Numbered from the stretch's first letter, positions 23,551 through 32,502 are shown. The stretch: 40,222 nucleotides of DNA from an uncultured Spirochaetaceae bacterium (GCA_944389275.1 CALXLT010000025.1:1-40222), one strand, 5' to 3'. The notes: generated from the sequence alone by a model not told the origin. Program-made: numbers and translations.

Positions 23551-25174
23551 GCCACTGACGATACAGAGCGACAGGACGATGCTCCTGGATGTCCACTCCC
23601 CTTCGGCCGCAAGCTGCAGGGAGGATATCATGGCATTCTCAGACCTGGTTAAGAGCCCTGAGCATGTGCACACCTACATGCTCTCCTCGCTCTCGCTCTG
23701 GAACGCCATATCCTCAGGCATAAGCACCGATGAGATACTCACGAGGCTCCGGAGATGGTCACGCTATGAGCTTGATGAGCGCGTCGTCTTCTTCATAGAG
23801 GACCAAGGGAAGCGCTACGGGGACTTCGTCCTCGAGGAATATGATGAGGAGCATCTCTTGCTCTCAGTGAGGCGCCCGGTGTTCGCCCTGCAATTAAGGA
23901 GCGAGAAGACGCTTTCAGGGCTCCTCGTTCCAAACGATGGAAGCTCCTTCCTTGTCGACAGGATGCAGCGTGGAACGCTCAAGGCGAGGATGATCAAGCT
24001 GGGCTTCCCCGTGGATGACAGGATACCGCTGAAGAAAGGAACCCCTTTCCCGATAAGGCTCCGCGATAGCTTCCAGCCCCGCGGCTACCAGGAGGAGGCC
24101 GCGGCATCGCTACTAGGGGATGGCGGATGCGGCACGGGCTTCGGCACGATGGTGCTGCCGTGCGGGTCAGGAAAGACGATAGTCGGCATGCTCATCATGG
24201 CGTCCCTCAGCACCCATACATTGATACTCACGCCTAATATCACGGCGCTGCGGCAGTGGAAAAGGGAGCTTCTGGAGAAGACGGAGCTCAAGGATGGGGA
24301 TATAGGCGAATACTCAGGGGAGAGGAAGGAGATACGCCCTATAACGATCTGCACATACCAGGTGCTTGCCTGGAGAAGCGGGGAAGAAGAGGAATACAGG
24401 CACTTCGACCTCTTCCGCAGCAAGGACTGGGGACTCATCATCTATGATGAGGTGCATATGCTCCCAGCCCCTGTCTTCCGCATCACGGCGGAGCTTCAGG
24501 CGATCCACAGGCTCGGCCTCACAGCGACGCTCGTGCGTGAGGATGGGCTTGAGGACGAGGTATTCTCCCTTGTCGGCCCGAAGCGCTATGACACGCCGTG
24601 GCTTGAGCTTGAAAGGGCGGGATTCATCGCGAAGGCATACTGCCACGAGCTGAGGATCCCGCTTCCTGAGGATCTCGAGGTTCCCTATGCCCTCGCCTCA
24701 GGTAGGGAGAAGTTCAGGATTGCCGCGGAGAACCCACGTAAGACAGATGCCGTGAAGGCCCTTCTGGAGAAGCACAAGGGGGACAGGATACTCATAATAG
24801 GGCAGTACATCGAGCAGCTAAAGGCGCTGCAGAAAGAGCTGGGATTCCCACTCATAACCGGAACCATGGCGAACAGGAAGCGCGATGAGCTTTATCAGGG
24901 ATTCAGGGATGGCAGCCTTGATGTTCTGATAGTCTCCAAGGTGGCCAATAACGCCATCGACCTTCCTGACGCCTCCGTTCTTATCGAGATATCAGGGACA
25001 TTCGGCTCCAGGCAGGAGGAGGCCCAGAGGCTTGGGAGGATACTCAGGCCAAAGAGCAAGGACAGCCATTTCTATACCCTCGTAACCGAGTACTCAAGAG
25101 AGGAGGAGTTCGCCCAGAACAGGCAGAAGTTCCTCTCTGAGCAGGGCTATAGCTACACGATCGAAAGGATGTGA
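23540..25174 (+). CDS. DNA repair helicase XPB (bacterial XPB/ERCC3 homologue)
   Basis: 544 residues. It is a 3'-5' SF2 DNA helicase related to the TFIIH subunit XPB. Residues 5-95 form the XPB/Ssl2 N-terminal domain (PLTIQSDRTMLLDVHSP, KSPEHVHTYMLSSLSLWNA). Helicase lobe one has Walker A LPCGSGKTIV (about 206-215), the DEVH box at 303-306, LTATLVRED with the RED motif at 333-335, and GPKRYD. Lobe two ends with QEEAQRLGRILRPKSKDS and FYTLVTEYSREEEFAQNRQ. The start is at 23540 (MSDKPLTIQ), overlapping aroC by 11 bp. A one-base gap separates it from the next gene, which carries a related N-terminal-type domain. Spirochaetes and actinobacteria are known carriers of bacterial XPB. Confidence 0.92.
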   Translation: MSDKPLTIQSDRTMLLDVHSPSAASCREDIMAFSDLVKSPEHVHTYMLSSLSLWNAISSGISTDEILTRLRRWSRYELDERVVFFIEDQGKRYGDFVLEEYDEEHLLLSVRRPVFALQLRSEKTLSGLLVPNDGSSFLVDRMQRGTLKARMIKLGFPVDDRIPLKKGTPFPIRLRDSFQPRGYQEEAAASLLGDGGCGTGFGTMVLPCGSGKTIVGMLIMASLSTHTLILTPNITALRQWKRELLEKTELKDGDIGEYSGERKEIRPITICTYQVLAWRSGEEEEYRHFDLFRSKDWGLIIYDEVHMLPAPVFRITAELQAIHRLGLTATLVREDGLEDEVFSLVGPKRYDTPWLELERAGFIAKAYCHELRIPLPEDLEVPYALASGREKFRIAAENPRKTDAVKALLEKHKGDRILIIGQYIEQLKALQKELGFPLITGTMANRKRDELYQGFRDGSLDVLIVSKVANNAIDLPDASVLIEISGTFGSRQEEAQRLGRILRPKSKDSHFYTLVTEYSREEEFAQNRQKFLSEQGYSYTIERM

Positions 25175-25175
25175 T

Positions 25176-26741
25176 ATGGGCGACAGGGCAATAGCTGAGG
25201 CGATCACCGAGGAAGAAGGCAGGGCTCTTTCCTGCATCAGCCTCACCCGCTCATGGCAAGGGATAGGCACAGAGATGATGGCCTCGCTTATAAGAAGGGG
25301 CCTCGTGAAGGATGACGGCAATACCCTTCTCCTATCTTCTGAGGCGGAGGACGCCGTATCCCTATACCCCCTTCTCGGAAGGGAGGGGAAGGCCGAGACG
25401 TACCCTGGAAGCTTCCACGAAATGCTGCTTTCCGGCTCAGGGCAGATCAAGGAGATGGAGGAAGCTGCGGCGATCTGCTTCCCATCCCTCGATAATGCAG
25501 GGACAGCGCGTCTTGTCCAGAGCGCGAAGGACGCGTTCGATCGCCTCGGGCTCTTCAGAAGCTTCGAGAGGGCTGAGGCGTACCTCTCCCTGCCCCTCTC
25601 ATCACGCATAGCGTACATACTCTCCCCTTCAGACAGCATAAGGCGGGCGAAGGCCGCAGCGGCCGTGCAGCTTTCCGCATTCATCAGCGGGATAAGCAGC
25701 GATGAGGAGAAGAGCGCAGAGGATCTGATAAGGCAGGCTTCAGGCTTTGATGAGCTTTCATTCTTCGACCTGGAAAGCCAGCAGATGCTCTACAGGAAGG
25801 AAGGACGGCTTTACGGACGGAGGGAGGGAAACGAGCGGGAGTCGCTTGTAGTATCATCGGACTTCACAGTGATAGCGGGCGGAAGGCACAGGATACCGAT
25901 CCAGGCGATCGCGGAGCCAAGGCGCTCAGGTCCGGTTTCCGAGTGGATGATAACCAAGCAGTCCATAAGGAAGGCCCTTCTCTGCGGCCTTTCAGGGCAG
26001 AAGATCATAGATATCCTCGCCAAAGCCTCCGATGAGACGATACCGGAATCGGTAAAGTCAAGGATCCTCTTCTGGGAGGAGACGCTCAGTTCCGTGCGCG
26101 GGGAGGATGCCGTGGTCCTCACCGTAAGCGAGAGGGCCGGACGGCTGATGAACGCGATGAGGGAGCAGCTTGAGGAGCATATAATCGCGAATCCTGTCCC
26201 CTCCATCTTCATCATGAGGCCAGAGAGCGCGGATATATGGACAAGGCTCCTTGCGGATGTCGACCTTGATGTGCTTGGAAAGATAAGCGGGAGGCCGGCG
26301 CCTGAGCATGAACAGGATATCCCCATAGAGGAGATAAGGGTGCCGAGGATGCTCCCTCTGTACAGAGCCGTGCCGTTCAATGCCGAGAAGCGCCTCCGCC
26401 TGCTCTCGACGGAAGACCAGTACAGGAGGGCGCTGGTCCTTTCAGGCATTATATACAGCGAGGACCAGGAAACCCCGCCCCTGGAGGATGCTATCCTCGG
26501 CCTTGATTACCAGGAGAAGAGGAGAGCGATATCGCATGCGCTCTCGCATGGGGAGAAGATATATGCGGAATTCGTCGGAGGCAGCGTCCTGATAGACCGG
26601 CCGGAGAAATCCGAGAGGGAAGGATGCGTCAGGCTCGGCGGCCGTGATATCGACATAGCGAAGATATGGAAGACAGCCATCCTCCCGATCTCGATCGCAT
26701 CCCTTACCTATCTATGCCCTTCGGATAATGATAGCCTGTGA
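25176..26741 (+). CDS. Helicase-associated protein with an XPB/Ssl2 N-terminal-like domain
   Basis: 521 residues, no catalytic motif seen. Residues about 222-310 (ESLVVSSDFTVIAGG, VSEWMITKQSIRKALLCGLS, IDILAKASDETIPESVKSRI) align by eye with residues 5-95 of the XPB next door. The order is the same: an SD-x-T strand, an S-L/I-x-x-A-(L/N) helix, a G-(I/L)-S turn, then L-x-x-x-S. This is the Helicase_C_3-type domain that also occurs in stand-alone helicase-associated proteins. The N-terminal 200 residues look like winged-helix repeats (SLIRRGLVKDDGNTLLLS). The gene begins one base after the XPB stop, so it is surely co-expressed and probably a partner. Its end overlaps the convergent aroDE gene by 38 bp. 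Confidence 0.72.
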   Translation: MGDRAIAEAITEEEGRALSCISLTRSWQGIGTEMMASLIRRGLVKDDGNTLLLSSEAEDAVSLYPLLGREGKAETYPGSFHEMLLSGSGQIKEMEEAAAICFPSLDNAGTARLVQSAKDAFDRLGLFRSFERAEAYLSLPLSSRIAYILSPSDSIRRAKAAAAVQLSAFISGISSDEEKSAEDLIRQASGFDELSFFDLESQQMLYRKEGRLYGRREGNERESLVVSSDFTVIAGGRHRIPIQAIAEPRRSGPVSEWMITKQSIRKALLCGLSGQKIIDILAKASDETIPESVKSRILFWEETLSSVRGEDAVVLTVSERAGRLMNAMREQLEEHIIANPVPSIFIMRPESADIWTRLLADVDLDVLGKISGRPAPEHEQDIPIEEIRVPRMLPLYRAVPFNAEKRLRLLSTEDQYRRALVLSGIIYSEDQETPPLEDAILGLDYQEKRRAISHALSHGEKIYAEFVGGSVLIDRPEKSEREGCVRLGGRDIDIAKIWKTAILPISIASLTYLCPSDNDSL

Positions 26742-28143
26742 ACATCTCGAACTGCAGCTTGCCCTGCTCCAGGAGCATCTCCTCGCCATAATGCAGCGTG
26801 CATCCCGCGGCCGCAGCCTCTGTGAGGAGCTTCGTCATCCTTGGCTTGTAGATGATATCGTAGACGATCTCATGACCCGTGAACCTGAAGCCCTCGATGG
26901 GATTCAGGTCGAAGTCCGGATAGAGCCCGACGGATGTCGTCTGCACGACAAGGTCCACGGTCCCCTCGTATTTCCTCGCGTTCTCAAGCGTGTCGAACTC
27001 GCAGAGGTTCAGTGCCGCGATATCCGCGGCGCGAGAGAGCGTGCGGTTGAGTATCGTGACCTTCACCCCCCTGTTCCTAAGGGCCCAGACAATGGCCTTC
27101 GACGCTCCTCCGGCGCCTATGACTAGCGCGGACTTTATCCTTCCGCTGTCAATATCCTTGAGAATCGGGGACAGGAAACCATAGTAATCGGTATTGAATC
27201 CCTTCCACATCCCAGGCACGCGGACAACGGTATTGCACGATCCTATCTGCTTGACCTCCCTTGAGATGCGGCCGAGGAACATCAGCACCTGCGTCTTATA
27301 TGGGATGGTGACGGAGAAGCCTCGCATCCTCAGGTACTCCGCCAACGAGAAGAACGAGCGGATATTGTCCACGAGGAACGGAAGGTATATCGCATCGTAG
27401 TTGATGGCGCGGAATCCGGGATTATGGATCTGCGGGCTTGTGGAATGGTAGACAGGATTGCCTATGATCCCATAGATCGCAGTCCGGTCAGTCACGCGGT
27501 CGGCATGATAGAGCGTCTTGAGCTCCTTCGCGGAGATCTGCCCGGGCGCCACGGCATCACCATCGGAGGCGAAGGTCAGCATCGAGCCGCACCTGCGGTA
27601 GAGGATGCGCGTCGGGATGCCCCACTCCCCCATGCCTATGATTATCTTCTCGACATCCTTGAGCTCATCGCTGATGCGGAAGAGCGTCAGCACATCAGAG
27701 ATCGAATGAGGCGTGACAGCGGCCTTTGCTATATCACCGCGCTCCGAAAGCCTGTATATGCGTGAGTAGATATCCTCCGGTATGCCCTCGAAATCGTGGA
27801 ATGACCTGATGATGCGCACGCCCTTGGCCCTTGCCTTGGACTCGACCTCGGTGCGCTTTATGTCCTCCTCGATATCCACATACGCGAATTCCCCTTCCAG
27901 GGCCTCCATGAGGATATGGCGCCTCTGCCTCTCCGAAAGAGAGCATCTGCCGCCATCCTGGATGCGGCGGAGAGTGAGTATCACAGGCACATCGACCATC
28001 GCGGGAAAGAGGCTTACCCTCTTCTGCTCCTCCTCATCCAGAAGATCGACACGAAGCTCCGCGATATCGATATAATCCCGGTTCGAGCGCACGAGCCCGG
28101 CGTTCTCCTCCAGCGTAGATCCAGATAAGGTAAGGCAGATCAC
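26704..28143 (-). CDS. aroDE: Bifunctional 3-dehydroquinate dehydratase / shikimate dehydrogenase
   Basis: 479 residues, a fusion of a type I dehydroquinase (about 1-210) and shikimate dehydrogenase (about 220-479). The dehydratase has ELRVDLL, the catalytic histidine in SFHDFEG and the Schiff-base lysine in IAKAAVTP. The dehydrogenase has GNPVYHSTSPQIHN for shikimate, the catalytic lysine in VTIPYK, NTDYYGF and the NADP loop GAGGASKAIVWAL, with NRT after the next strand. It carries out the two steps before aroK. The fused order is as in plants and Chlamydia. The start is GTG at 28143, preceded by AAGGAGACATAA. It is convergent with the aroK-aroC-XPB unit. Confidence 0.93.
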   Translation of the reverse strand: MICLTLSGSTLEENAGLVRSNRDYIDIAELRVDLLDEEEQKRVSLFPAMVDVPVILTLRRIQDGGRCSLSERQRRHILMEALEGEFAYVDIEEDIKRTEVESKARAKGVRIIRSFHDFEGIPEDIYSRIYRLSERGDIAKAAVTPHSISDVLTLFRISDELKDVEKIIIGMGEWGIPTRILYRRCGSMLTFASDGDAVAPGQISAKELKTLYHADRVTDRTAIYGIIGNPVYHSTSPQIHNPGFRAINYDAIYLPFLVDNIRSFFSLAEYLRMRGFSVTIPYKTQVLMFLGRISREVKQIGSCNTVVRVPGMWKGFNTDYYGFLSPILKDIDSGRIKSALVIGAGGASKAIVWALRNRGVKVTILNRTLSRAADIAALNLCEFDTLENARKYEGTVDLVVQTTSVGLYPDFDLNPIEGFRFTGHEIVYDIIYKPRMTKLLTEAAAAGCTLHYGEEMLLEQGKLQFEMFTGYHYPKGIDR

Positions 28144-28207
28144 TTATGTCTCCTTGATGAATGGCGTTATTCCTGATATTTTCCAATGATAGCCCTAAAG
28201 ACATCGG

Positions 28208-30157
28208 ATGGGCAAGCATACGACTATGAGAACACTACAGGTACAGGATATTTCGCTCTCCTTCGGGGACAGGGAGCTATTGAAGGATTTCGGCTTCACG
28301 CTTTCGGAAAGATCGAGGGCAGCGCTTGCGGGCGCGAATGGCTCCGGGAAGTCAACGCTGCTCAAGGCCATAGCCGGAACGATAAAGCCTGATTCGATGA
28401 CGATATCCCTGACGAGGAATGCCAGGGTATCCTATCTCCCACAGTCTGACATAGTGCTTCCGGACAGCACTGTCTATGAGGCCGCGGAGGAAGGCTTCAG
28501 CCGCTTTGACGCCATGCTTGGCGAGATGCGTGAGCTTGAGGAGAGGACAGGAAGGGGCGGAAAGGAAGCGATGGACGCGGCCCAGCGCCTCTCCGAGTGC
28601 CATGACACGCTCACCCAATCAGGATACTACGACAGGAAGCAGAGGATAGAATCCATACTCTTCGGCCTTGGGTTCAGCAAGGATGACCTAGGGCGAAGCG
28701 CCAGGACCTTCAGCGGCGGCTATCAGATGAGGATCGCGCTGGCAAGGATACTGGTGGAGGATCCGGACTTCCTCCTTCTTGACGAGCCCACGAACTATCT
28801 GGATATCGAGGCATTGGTATGGCTGGAGGAATACCTCAGGTCATTCAGCGGAGGGCTGATGCTGGTGTCTCATGACCAGGGCTTCCTCGATGACATGGTC
28901 ACCGAGGTCTATGAGCTCTTCAATGGCCGCCTTACAAGATACCAGGGCAACTACACACAGTACGTCGCGAGGCGCGAGGAGGAGATAAAGGAGCTTGAGA
29001 AGAGGGCCAGAAGGCAGAAAGAGGAGATAGAGAAGACAGAGGAGTTCATAGAGCGCTTCAGGTACAAGGCCACGAAGAGCCGTCAGGTGCAGTCAAGGAT
29101 CAAGGCCCTTGAGAAGATAGAGCTGGTGGAGATCCCGCCGCATCTGAAGAAGCTGTCATTCACATCCCCCCCTTCCCCGCACTCTGGCAATGACGTGCTA
29201 TCCGTGGAGCACCTCTCGAAATCATATGGGGATCACGCGATCTACACCGACTTCTCATTCCTTGTCCGCAAGGGAGAGCGCCTCGCCATAACAGGCCGCA
29301 ATGGAGCCGGGAAGTCAACACTGCTGAGGATGATCGCTGGCGTTGACAGGGACTACAGCGGCGAGATAAGGGATGGTGCAGGGGTCAAGAAGGCATATTT
29401 CGCCCAGGACACGGAGAACACGCTGGACATGGAAGCAAGCGTCCTGGAGGAAGCCGAGGGAAATGCCGACACCAAGGATATCCCGGGGGTGAGGAATCTT
29501 CTGGGAGCGTTCCTCTTCTCCGATGATGACGTGTTCAAGAAGGTGTCGGTGCTCTCCGGCGGTGAGAAATCAAGGCTAGCGCTGCTGAAAATCCTCCTGC
29601 ATCCGTCCAACCTCCTCCTGCTTGACGAGCCCACGAACCACCTCGACATAAACGCGAAGGAGATGCTGGAGAAGGCGATCGCCTCATATGGAGGGACCGT
29701 CATATTCGTTAGCCACGACAGGCATTTCATCCGCAATCTCGCGACGAGGATACTCTACCTCTCGGAAGATGGCCCTGAGTTCTTCGACGGGGACTACAGC
29801 TACTTCGAATGGAAGATAGAGGAGAAGGAAGCCCGGTTCAAGGTCAAGAGGACGAAGGAGGCGAAGAAGGAAGAGAGGATCGCCGAGCCTGCCCTCTCCC
29901 ATGAGGAGCAGAAGCAGAGGAGGAACAGGATCAAGGCCCTTGAGAGGGAGAGCGAGAAGCTCATGGCTGAGATCGAGGCGCTGGGAAAGGAGAAGGAAAG
30001 GCTGGAAGAGGAGATAGCGAAGCCCGAGAACTACAGCGACGGGAAGAAAATATCACAGCTTCTTGCCGAGAAAGATGAGCTCGAGTCCAGGATTTCGGAG
30101 AAAGAAGAGCGCTGGATGGAGATATCCGAGGAGATGGAGAATGGAAAGGATAGCTGA
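28208..30157 (+). CDS. ABC-F family ATP-binding protein
   Basis: Up to 649 residues and no membrane domain. Two ABC ATPase domains are joined by a charged linker. The first has GANGSGKST, FSGGYQMRIALARIL and LLLDEPTNYLD. The second has GRNGAGKST, LSGGEKSRLALLKIL and LLLDEPTNHLD. The interdomain helix (about 250-310, rich in K, E and R) is the part that ABC-F proteins push into the ribosomal E site. A C-terminal coiled coil (about 560-649) resembles Uup/YdiF types. The likely role is ribosome rescue or translation control. Antibiotic resistance is possible but not indicated. An ATG at 28226 (MRTLQVQDIS) is a good alternative start. It is translationally coupled to maf. Confidence 0.9.
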   Translation: MGKHTTMRTLQVQDISLSFGDRELLKDFGFTLSERSRAALAGANGSGKSTLLKAIAGTIKPDSMTISLTRNARVSYLPQSDIVLPDSTVYEAAEEGFSRFDAMLGEMRELEERTGRGGKEAMDAAQRLSECHDTLTQSGYYDRKQRIESILFGLGFSKDDLGRSARTFSGGYQMRIALARILVEDPDFLLLDEPTNYLDIEALVWLEEYLRSFSGGLMLVSHDQGFLDDMVTEVYELFNGRLTRYQGNYTQYVARREEEIKELEKRARRQKEEIEKTEEFIERFRYKATKSRQVQSRIKALEKIELVEIPPHLKKLSFTSPPSPHSGNDVLSVEHLSKSYGDHAIYTDFSFLVRKGERLAITGRNGAGKSTLLRMIAGVDRDYSGEIRDGAGVKKAYFAQDTENTLDMEASVLEEAEGNADTKDIPGVRNLLGAFLFSDDDVFKKVSVLSGGEKSRLALLKILLHPSNLLLLDEPTNHLDINAKEMLEKAIASYGGTVIFVSHDRHFIRNLATRILYLSEDGPEFFDGDYSYFEWKIEEKEARFKVKRTKEAKKEERIAEPALSHEEQKQRRNRIKALERESEKLMAEIEALGKEKERLEEEIAKPENYSDGKKISQLLAEKDELESRISEKEERWMEISEEMENGKDS

Positions 30158-30752
30158 GCCTGACAGCCTCATGCTCTGTTTCGGCAAGAAGGTTCCAAGC
30201 CTTGTGCTGGCATCCTCCTCCCCCAACAGGAAGGCTCTTCTCGAGACATCAGGATGCCGCGTCAGCGTATTCGTCCCGGACGCGGACGAGACAAGGGATG
30301 GAGATACCCCTGAATCGATCGTATCGGCGATCGCGGGAAGGAAGCTTGAGGCATATCTCTCATCCCCGTCATACGATCCAGAGGCTATCGCGATCGCGGC
30401 GGACACGCTCGTGCTCATCGATGGCCGCCTTCTCGGAAAGCCTGATGACAGGGAAGACGCGAGGAGAATACTTTCCACGCTCTCCGGACGGACGCAGACC
30501 GTGATCTCCGCCGCTGCTCTCAAGGCCCCAGAAAGGGATCCCGAGGTCATCGTTGATGAGGCTGATGTCATCTTCCGTACCCTTTCGGAAGAGGAGATAG
30601 AGTCTTACCTCTCTACGGGAGAATGGCAGGGTGCCGCTGGCGGCTACAGGCTGCAGAAGACAGGATACACGCTTATCGAGAGGATCGACGGGGACTGGAC
30701 GACAGTCGTCGGCCTTCCCCTCCGCGCTATCCTTGACCACATTCAGCCCTGA
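30141..30752 (+). CDS. maf: Maf family nucleoside triphosphate pyrophosphatase
   Basis: 203 residues. It hydrolyses non-canonical or excess NTPs to monophosphates, and in other bacteria slows septum formation. Motifs present are LASSSPNRKALLE, the AADTLVLIDGRLLGKP segment with the conserved aspartate, and EWQGAAGGYRLQKTG near the C-terminus. The frame is open from 30063. The ATG at 30141 follows GGAG and overlaps the ABC-F gene by 17 bp; the ATG at 30171 is the alternative. The 3' end overlaps the convergent GNAT gene by 26 bp. Confidence 0.9.
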   Translation: MERIAEPDSLMLCFGKKVPSLVLASSSPNRKALLETSGCRVSVFVPDADETRDGDTPESIVSAIAGRKLEAYLSSPSYDPEAIAIAADTLVLIDGRLLGKPDDREDARRILSTLSGRTQTVISAAALKAPERDPEVIVDEADVIFRTLSEEEIESYLSTGEWQGAAGGYRLQKTGYTLIERIDGDWTTVVGLPLRAILDHIQP

Positions 30753-31230
30753 GCCTCCGCTCCATGAACAAGGTAGTTTCCGAGGGGCTCTCGTTGTAGC
30801 GCTCCGTGAATCCAAAGCCATGCGCGAGATAGAGCCTTATAGCGCTCTCGAGGCATGGGAGGGTATCGAGGAGTATCCTGCTATACCCTATCTTCTCAGC
30901 ATCATGGATGATCTTCTCCAGGAGAAGCGATGAGAGATGAAGGCCCCTGTACCGCGGCCTGATGTATAGCCGCTTGAGCTCAGCATCGCTATCTGAAAGG
31001 CGCCTGAGGGCTATGCATCCAGCAGCCTCGCCATCGACAAGGAGAAGATACAGGCGTCCATAGGGAGGGCCGTACTTATCACAAAGGCTCCTGATCTCAT
31101 CATCATAGTGCTGGATGCTGAGATAGATGGAGAAGGAAGGATCGATGGAGACAAGCATATCCGTATACTCCGAGAAGAGAGAGCGGACTTCATCTTCCAT
31201 GCCGAATCCGGATACGATCCGGATATCCAT
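30727..31230 (-). CDS. GNAT family N-acetyltransferase
   Basis: 167 residues with a full GNAT core. The strand LYLLLVDGEAAGCIALR is followed by the motif A block ELKRLYIRPRYRGLHLSSLL, with the acetyl-CoA loop R-x-x-G-L/x, then ILLDTLPCLESAIRLYLAHGF. The substrate is unknown. Its start overlaps the ArsR stop by one base (TGATG), so it is the second gene of a regulator-acetyltransferase operon. It might be controlled by zinc through that regulator. Confidence 0.85.
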   Translation of the reverse strand: MDIRIVSGFGMEDEVRSLFSEYTDMLVSIDPSFSIYLSIQHYDDEIRSLCDKYGPPYGRLYLLLVDGEAAGCIALRRLSDSDAELKRLYIRPRYRGLHLSSLLLEKIIHDAEKIGYSRILLDTLPCLESAIRLYLAHGFGFTERYNESPSETTLFMERRLRAECGQG

Positions 31231-31532
31231 CAGAGAAGCTCCTCGTAATGCTCTATCCCAAGCTTGAGTATGCGGTGTATGTGGTCATCGGAGAGCCTGT
31301 AGATCGAGCTGCGGCCCTCCTTGCGGAACCTGACGAGCCGGGAAGACCTTAGCACCTTGAGCTGCTGGGATATCGCGCTCTGGCTCATCGAGAGCGCATC
31401 CGCTATCGCCCCGACGCCCATCTCCCCGTTCATGTCCAGCAGTATCAGGAGGCGAAGCCGCGTAGGATCCCCGAACACCTTGAAGAAGTCGGAGACATCC
31501 ATGATCTCCTCATCGCTTATGAATCCATCCAT
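31230..31532 (-). CDS. ArsR/SmtB-family metal-responsive repressor with zinc-type alpha-5 site
   Basis: 100 residues with a winged helix. The recognition helix is in MSQSAISQQLKVLRSSRLV, followed by the wing FRKEGRSSIYRL. Metal site: the alpha-3 ELCVCD box is absent (GEMGVGAIAD). The C-terminal helix has Asp82, His84, His95 and Glu98. This reproduces exactly the D-x-H-x(10)-H-x(2)-E spacing of the SmtB zinc site. I therefore predict a Zn(II)-responsive repressor. A TATATT lies 7 nt before the ATG, so the mRNA is probably leaderless. The AT-rich divergent region may hold its operator. No efflux pump gene is adjacent; the operon partner is a GNAT gene. Confidence 0.82.
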   Translation of the reverse strand: MDGFISDEEIMDVSDFFKVFGDPTRLRLLILLDMNGEMGVGAIADALSMSQSAISQQLKVLRSSRLVRFRKEGRSSIYRLSDDHIHRILKLGIEHYEELL

Positions 31533-31571
31533 GGATATAAATATAATGGATTATCGCGCTCGTGGTATAGT
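31533..31571. promoter_or_regulatory. Divergent promoter region of the ArsR gene and the 31606 dehydrogenase gene
   Basis: Minus strand: TATATT (31545-31540), 7 nt before the ArsR ATG. Plus strand: extended -10 TGgTATAGT (31563-31571) for the gene at 31606, whose only ribosome binding candidate is GGTGAT at 31589. ATCCAT (31527-31532) and ATGGAT (31546-31551) form an inverted repeat around the AT-rich ArsR -10, a possible autoregulatory operator. Confidence 0.45.
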
Positions 31572-31605
31572 TTCCCCTTTTCCCTTTTGGTGATAAGCTT
31601 GCAGC

Positions 31606-32502
31606 ATGGATAGGAAAGCAGGATTCATAGGGCTTGGCGTAATGGGTGCATCGATGGCCGGAAGGCTCATGGATGCAGGATACAGTCTCTGCATATACTC
31701 AAGGACGAAAGCGAAGGCGGAGAAGCTCATAGAGCGCGGTGCGGTGTGGTACGGCACGGCAAGGGAAGTGGCTGAGAATGCGGATATCGTATTCACGATA
31801 GTAGGCTTCCCGAAGGATGTCGAAGAGGTATACCTCGGCAAGGACGGGCTCTATGAAGGAGCGCATCAAGGCTCGATATTCGTAGACATGACAACAACGA
31901 AGCCATCACTTGATATAGCGATCGCGGAGAAGGTGAGGGAGAAAGGCGCGGCTATGGCCGACGCTCCGGTCTCAGGCGGTGACAGAGGAGCCCGAGAGGG
32001 AACTCTCTCGATAATGGTCGGGGCGGACGAGGATGTCTTCCAGACGCTCCTTCCCTATTTACAGACCATGGGACGGAATATAACGAGGATGGGAGGTGTC
32101 GGCGCGGGCCAGCACACGAAGATGGCGAACCAGATCGTTATCGCGGGAACGATGGCAGGCGTGTCCGAGGCCCTTGTCTATGGCGCCGCGGCGGGGCTGG
32201 ATCCCGAGAAGATGGTCCAGACGATATCAAAGGGAGCCGCCGGATGCTGGACGCTGGACAACCTGGCTCCACGCGTGCTGAAAGGAGACTATGATCCGGG
32301 CTTCATGGTCGAGCATTTCATCAAGGATATGACCATAGCCGTTGAGGAGAGCGACAGGATGGGCCTTGCGCTTCCTTCCCTTGCGCTCACGCGCGAGCTC
32401 TATAAGGCCGTGAAGGCAGAGGGATACGGCAGGAACGGCACGCAGGTGCTCGTGAAGGCAATCGAGAGGCTTTCGGCGAAGGAAGTACTGCCAAAGGCCT
32501 GA
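31606..32502 (+). CDS. NAD(P)-dependent beta-hydroxyacid dehydrogenase (3-hydroxyisobutyrate dehydrogenase family)
   Basis: 298 residues, typical. The N-terminal Rossmann fold has GFIGLGVMGASMAGRL and ends its second strand in YSRTKAKAE; the arginine there favours NADP. The substrate block DAPVSGGDRGAREGTLSIMVG and the catalytic lysine of GAGQHTKMANQ (about 170) are present. Family members reduce tartronate semialdehyde, succinic semialdehyde or glyoxylate, or oxidise 3-hydroxyisobutyrate. Sequence does not choose between them. It is followed by citrate synthase 30 bp downstream, and the two may be one transcript. Confidence 0.88.
   Translation: MDRKAGFIGLGVMGASMAGRLMDAGYSLCIYSRTKAKAEKLIERGAVWYGTAREVAENADIVFTIVGFPKDVEEVYLGKDGLYEGAHQGSIFVDMTTTKPSLDIAIAEKVREKGAAMADAPVSGGDRGAREGTLSIMVGADEDVFQTLLPYLQTMGRNITRMGGVGAGQHTKMANQIVIAGTMAGVSEALVYGAAAGLDPEKMVQTISKGAAGCWTLDNLAPRVLKGDYDPGFMVEHFIKDMTIAVEESDRMGLALPSLALTRELYKAVKAEGYGRNGTQVLVKAIERLSAKEVLPKA

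Noticed and set aside
23540..26741. An anti-phage defence island around XPB
   Set aside because: The neighbours are shikimate-pathway genes, and no nuclease, toxin or typical defence partner is present. A repair or transcription role is simpler.
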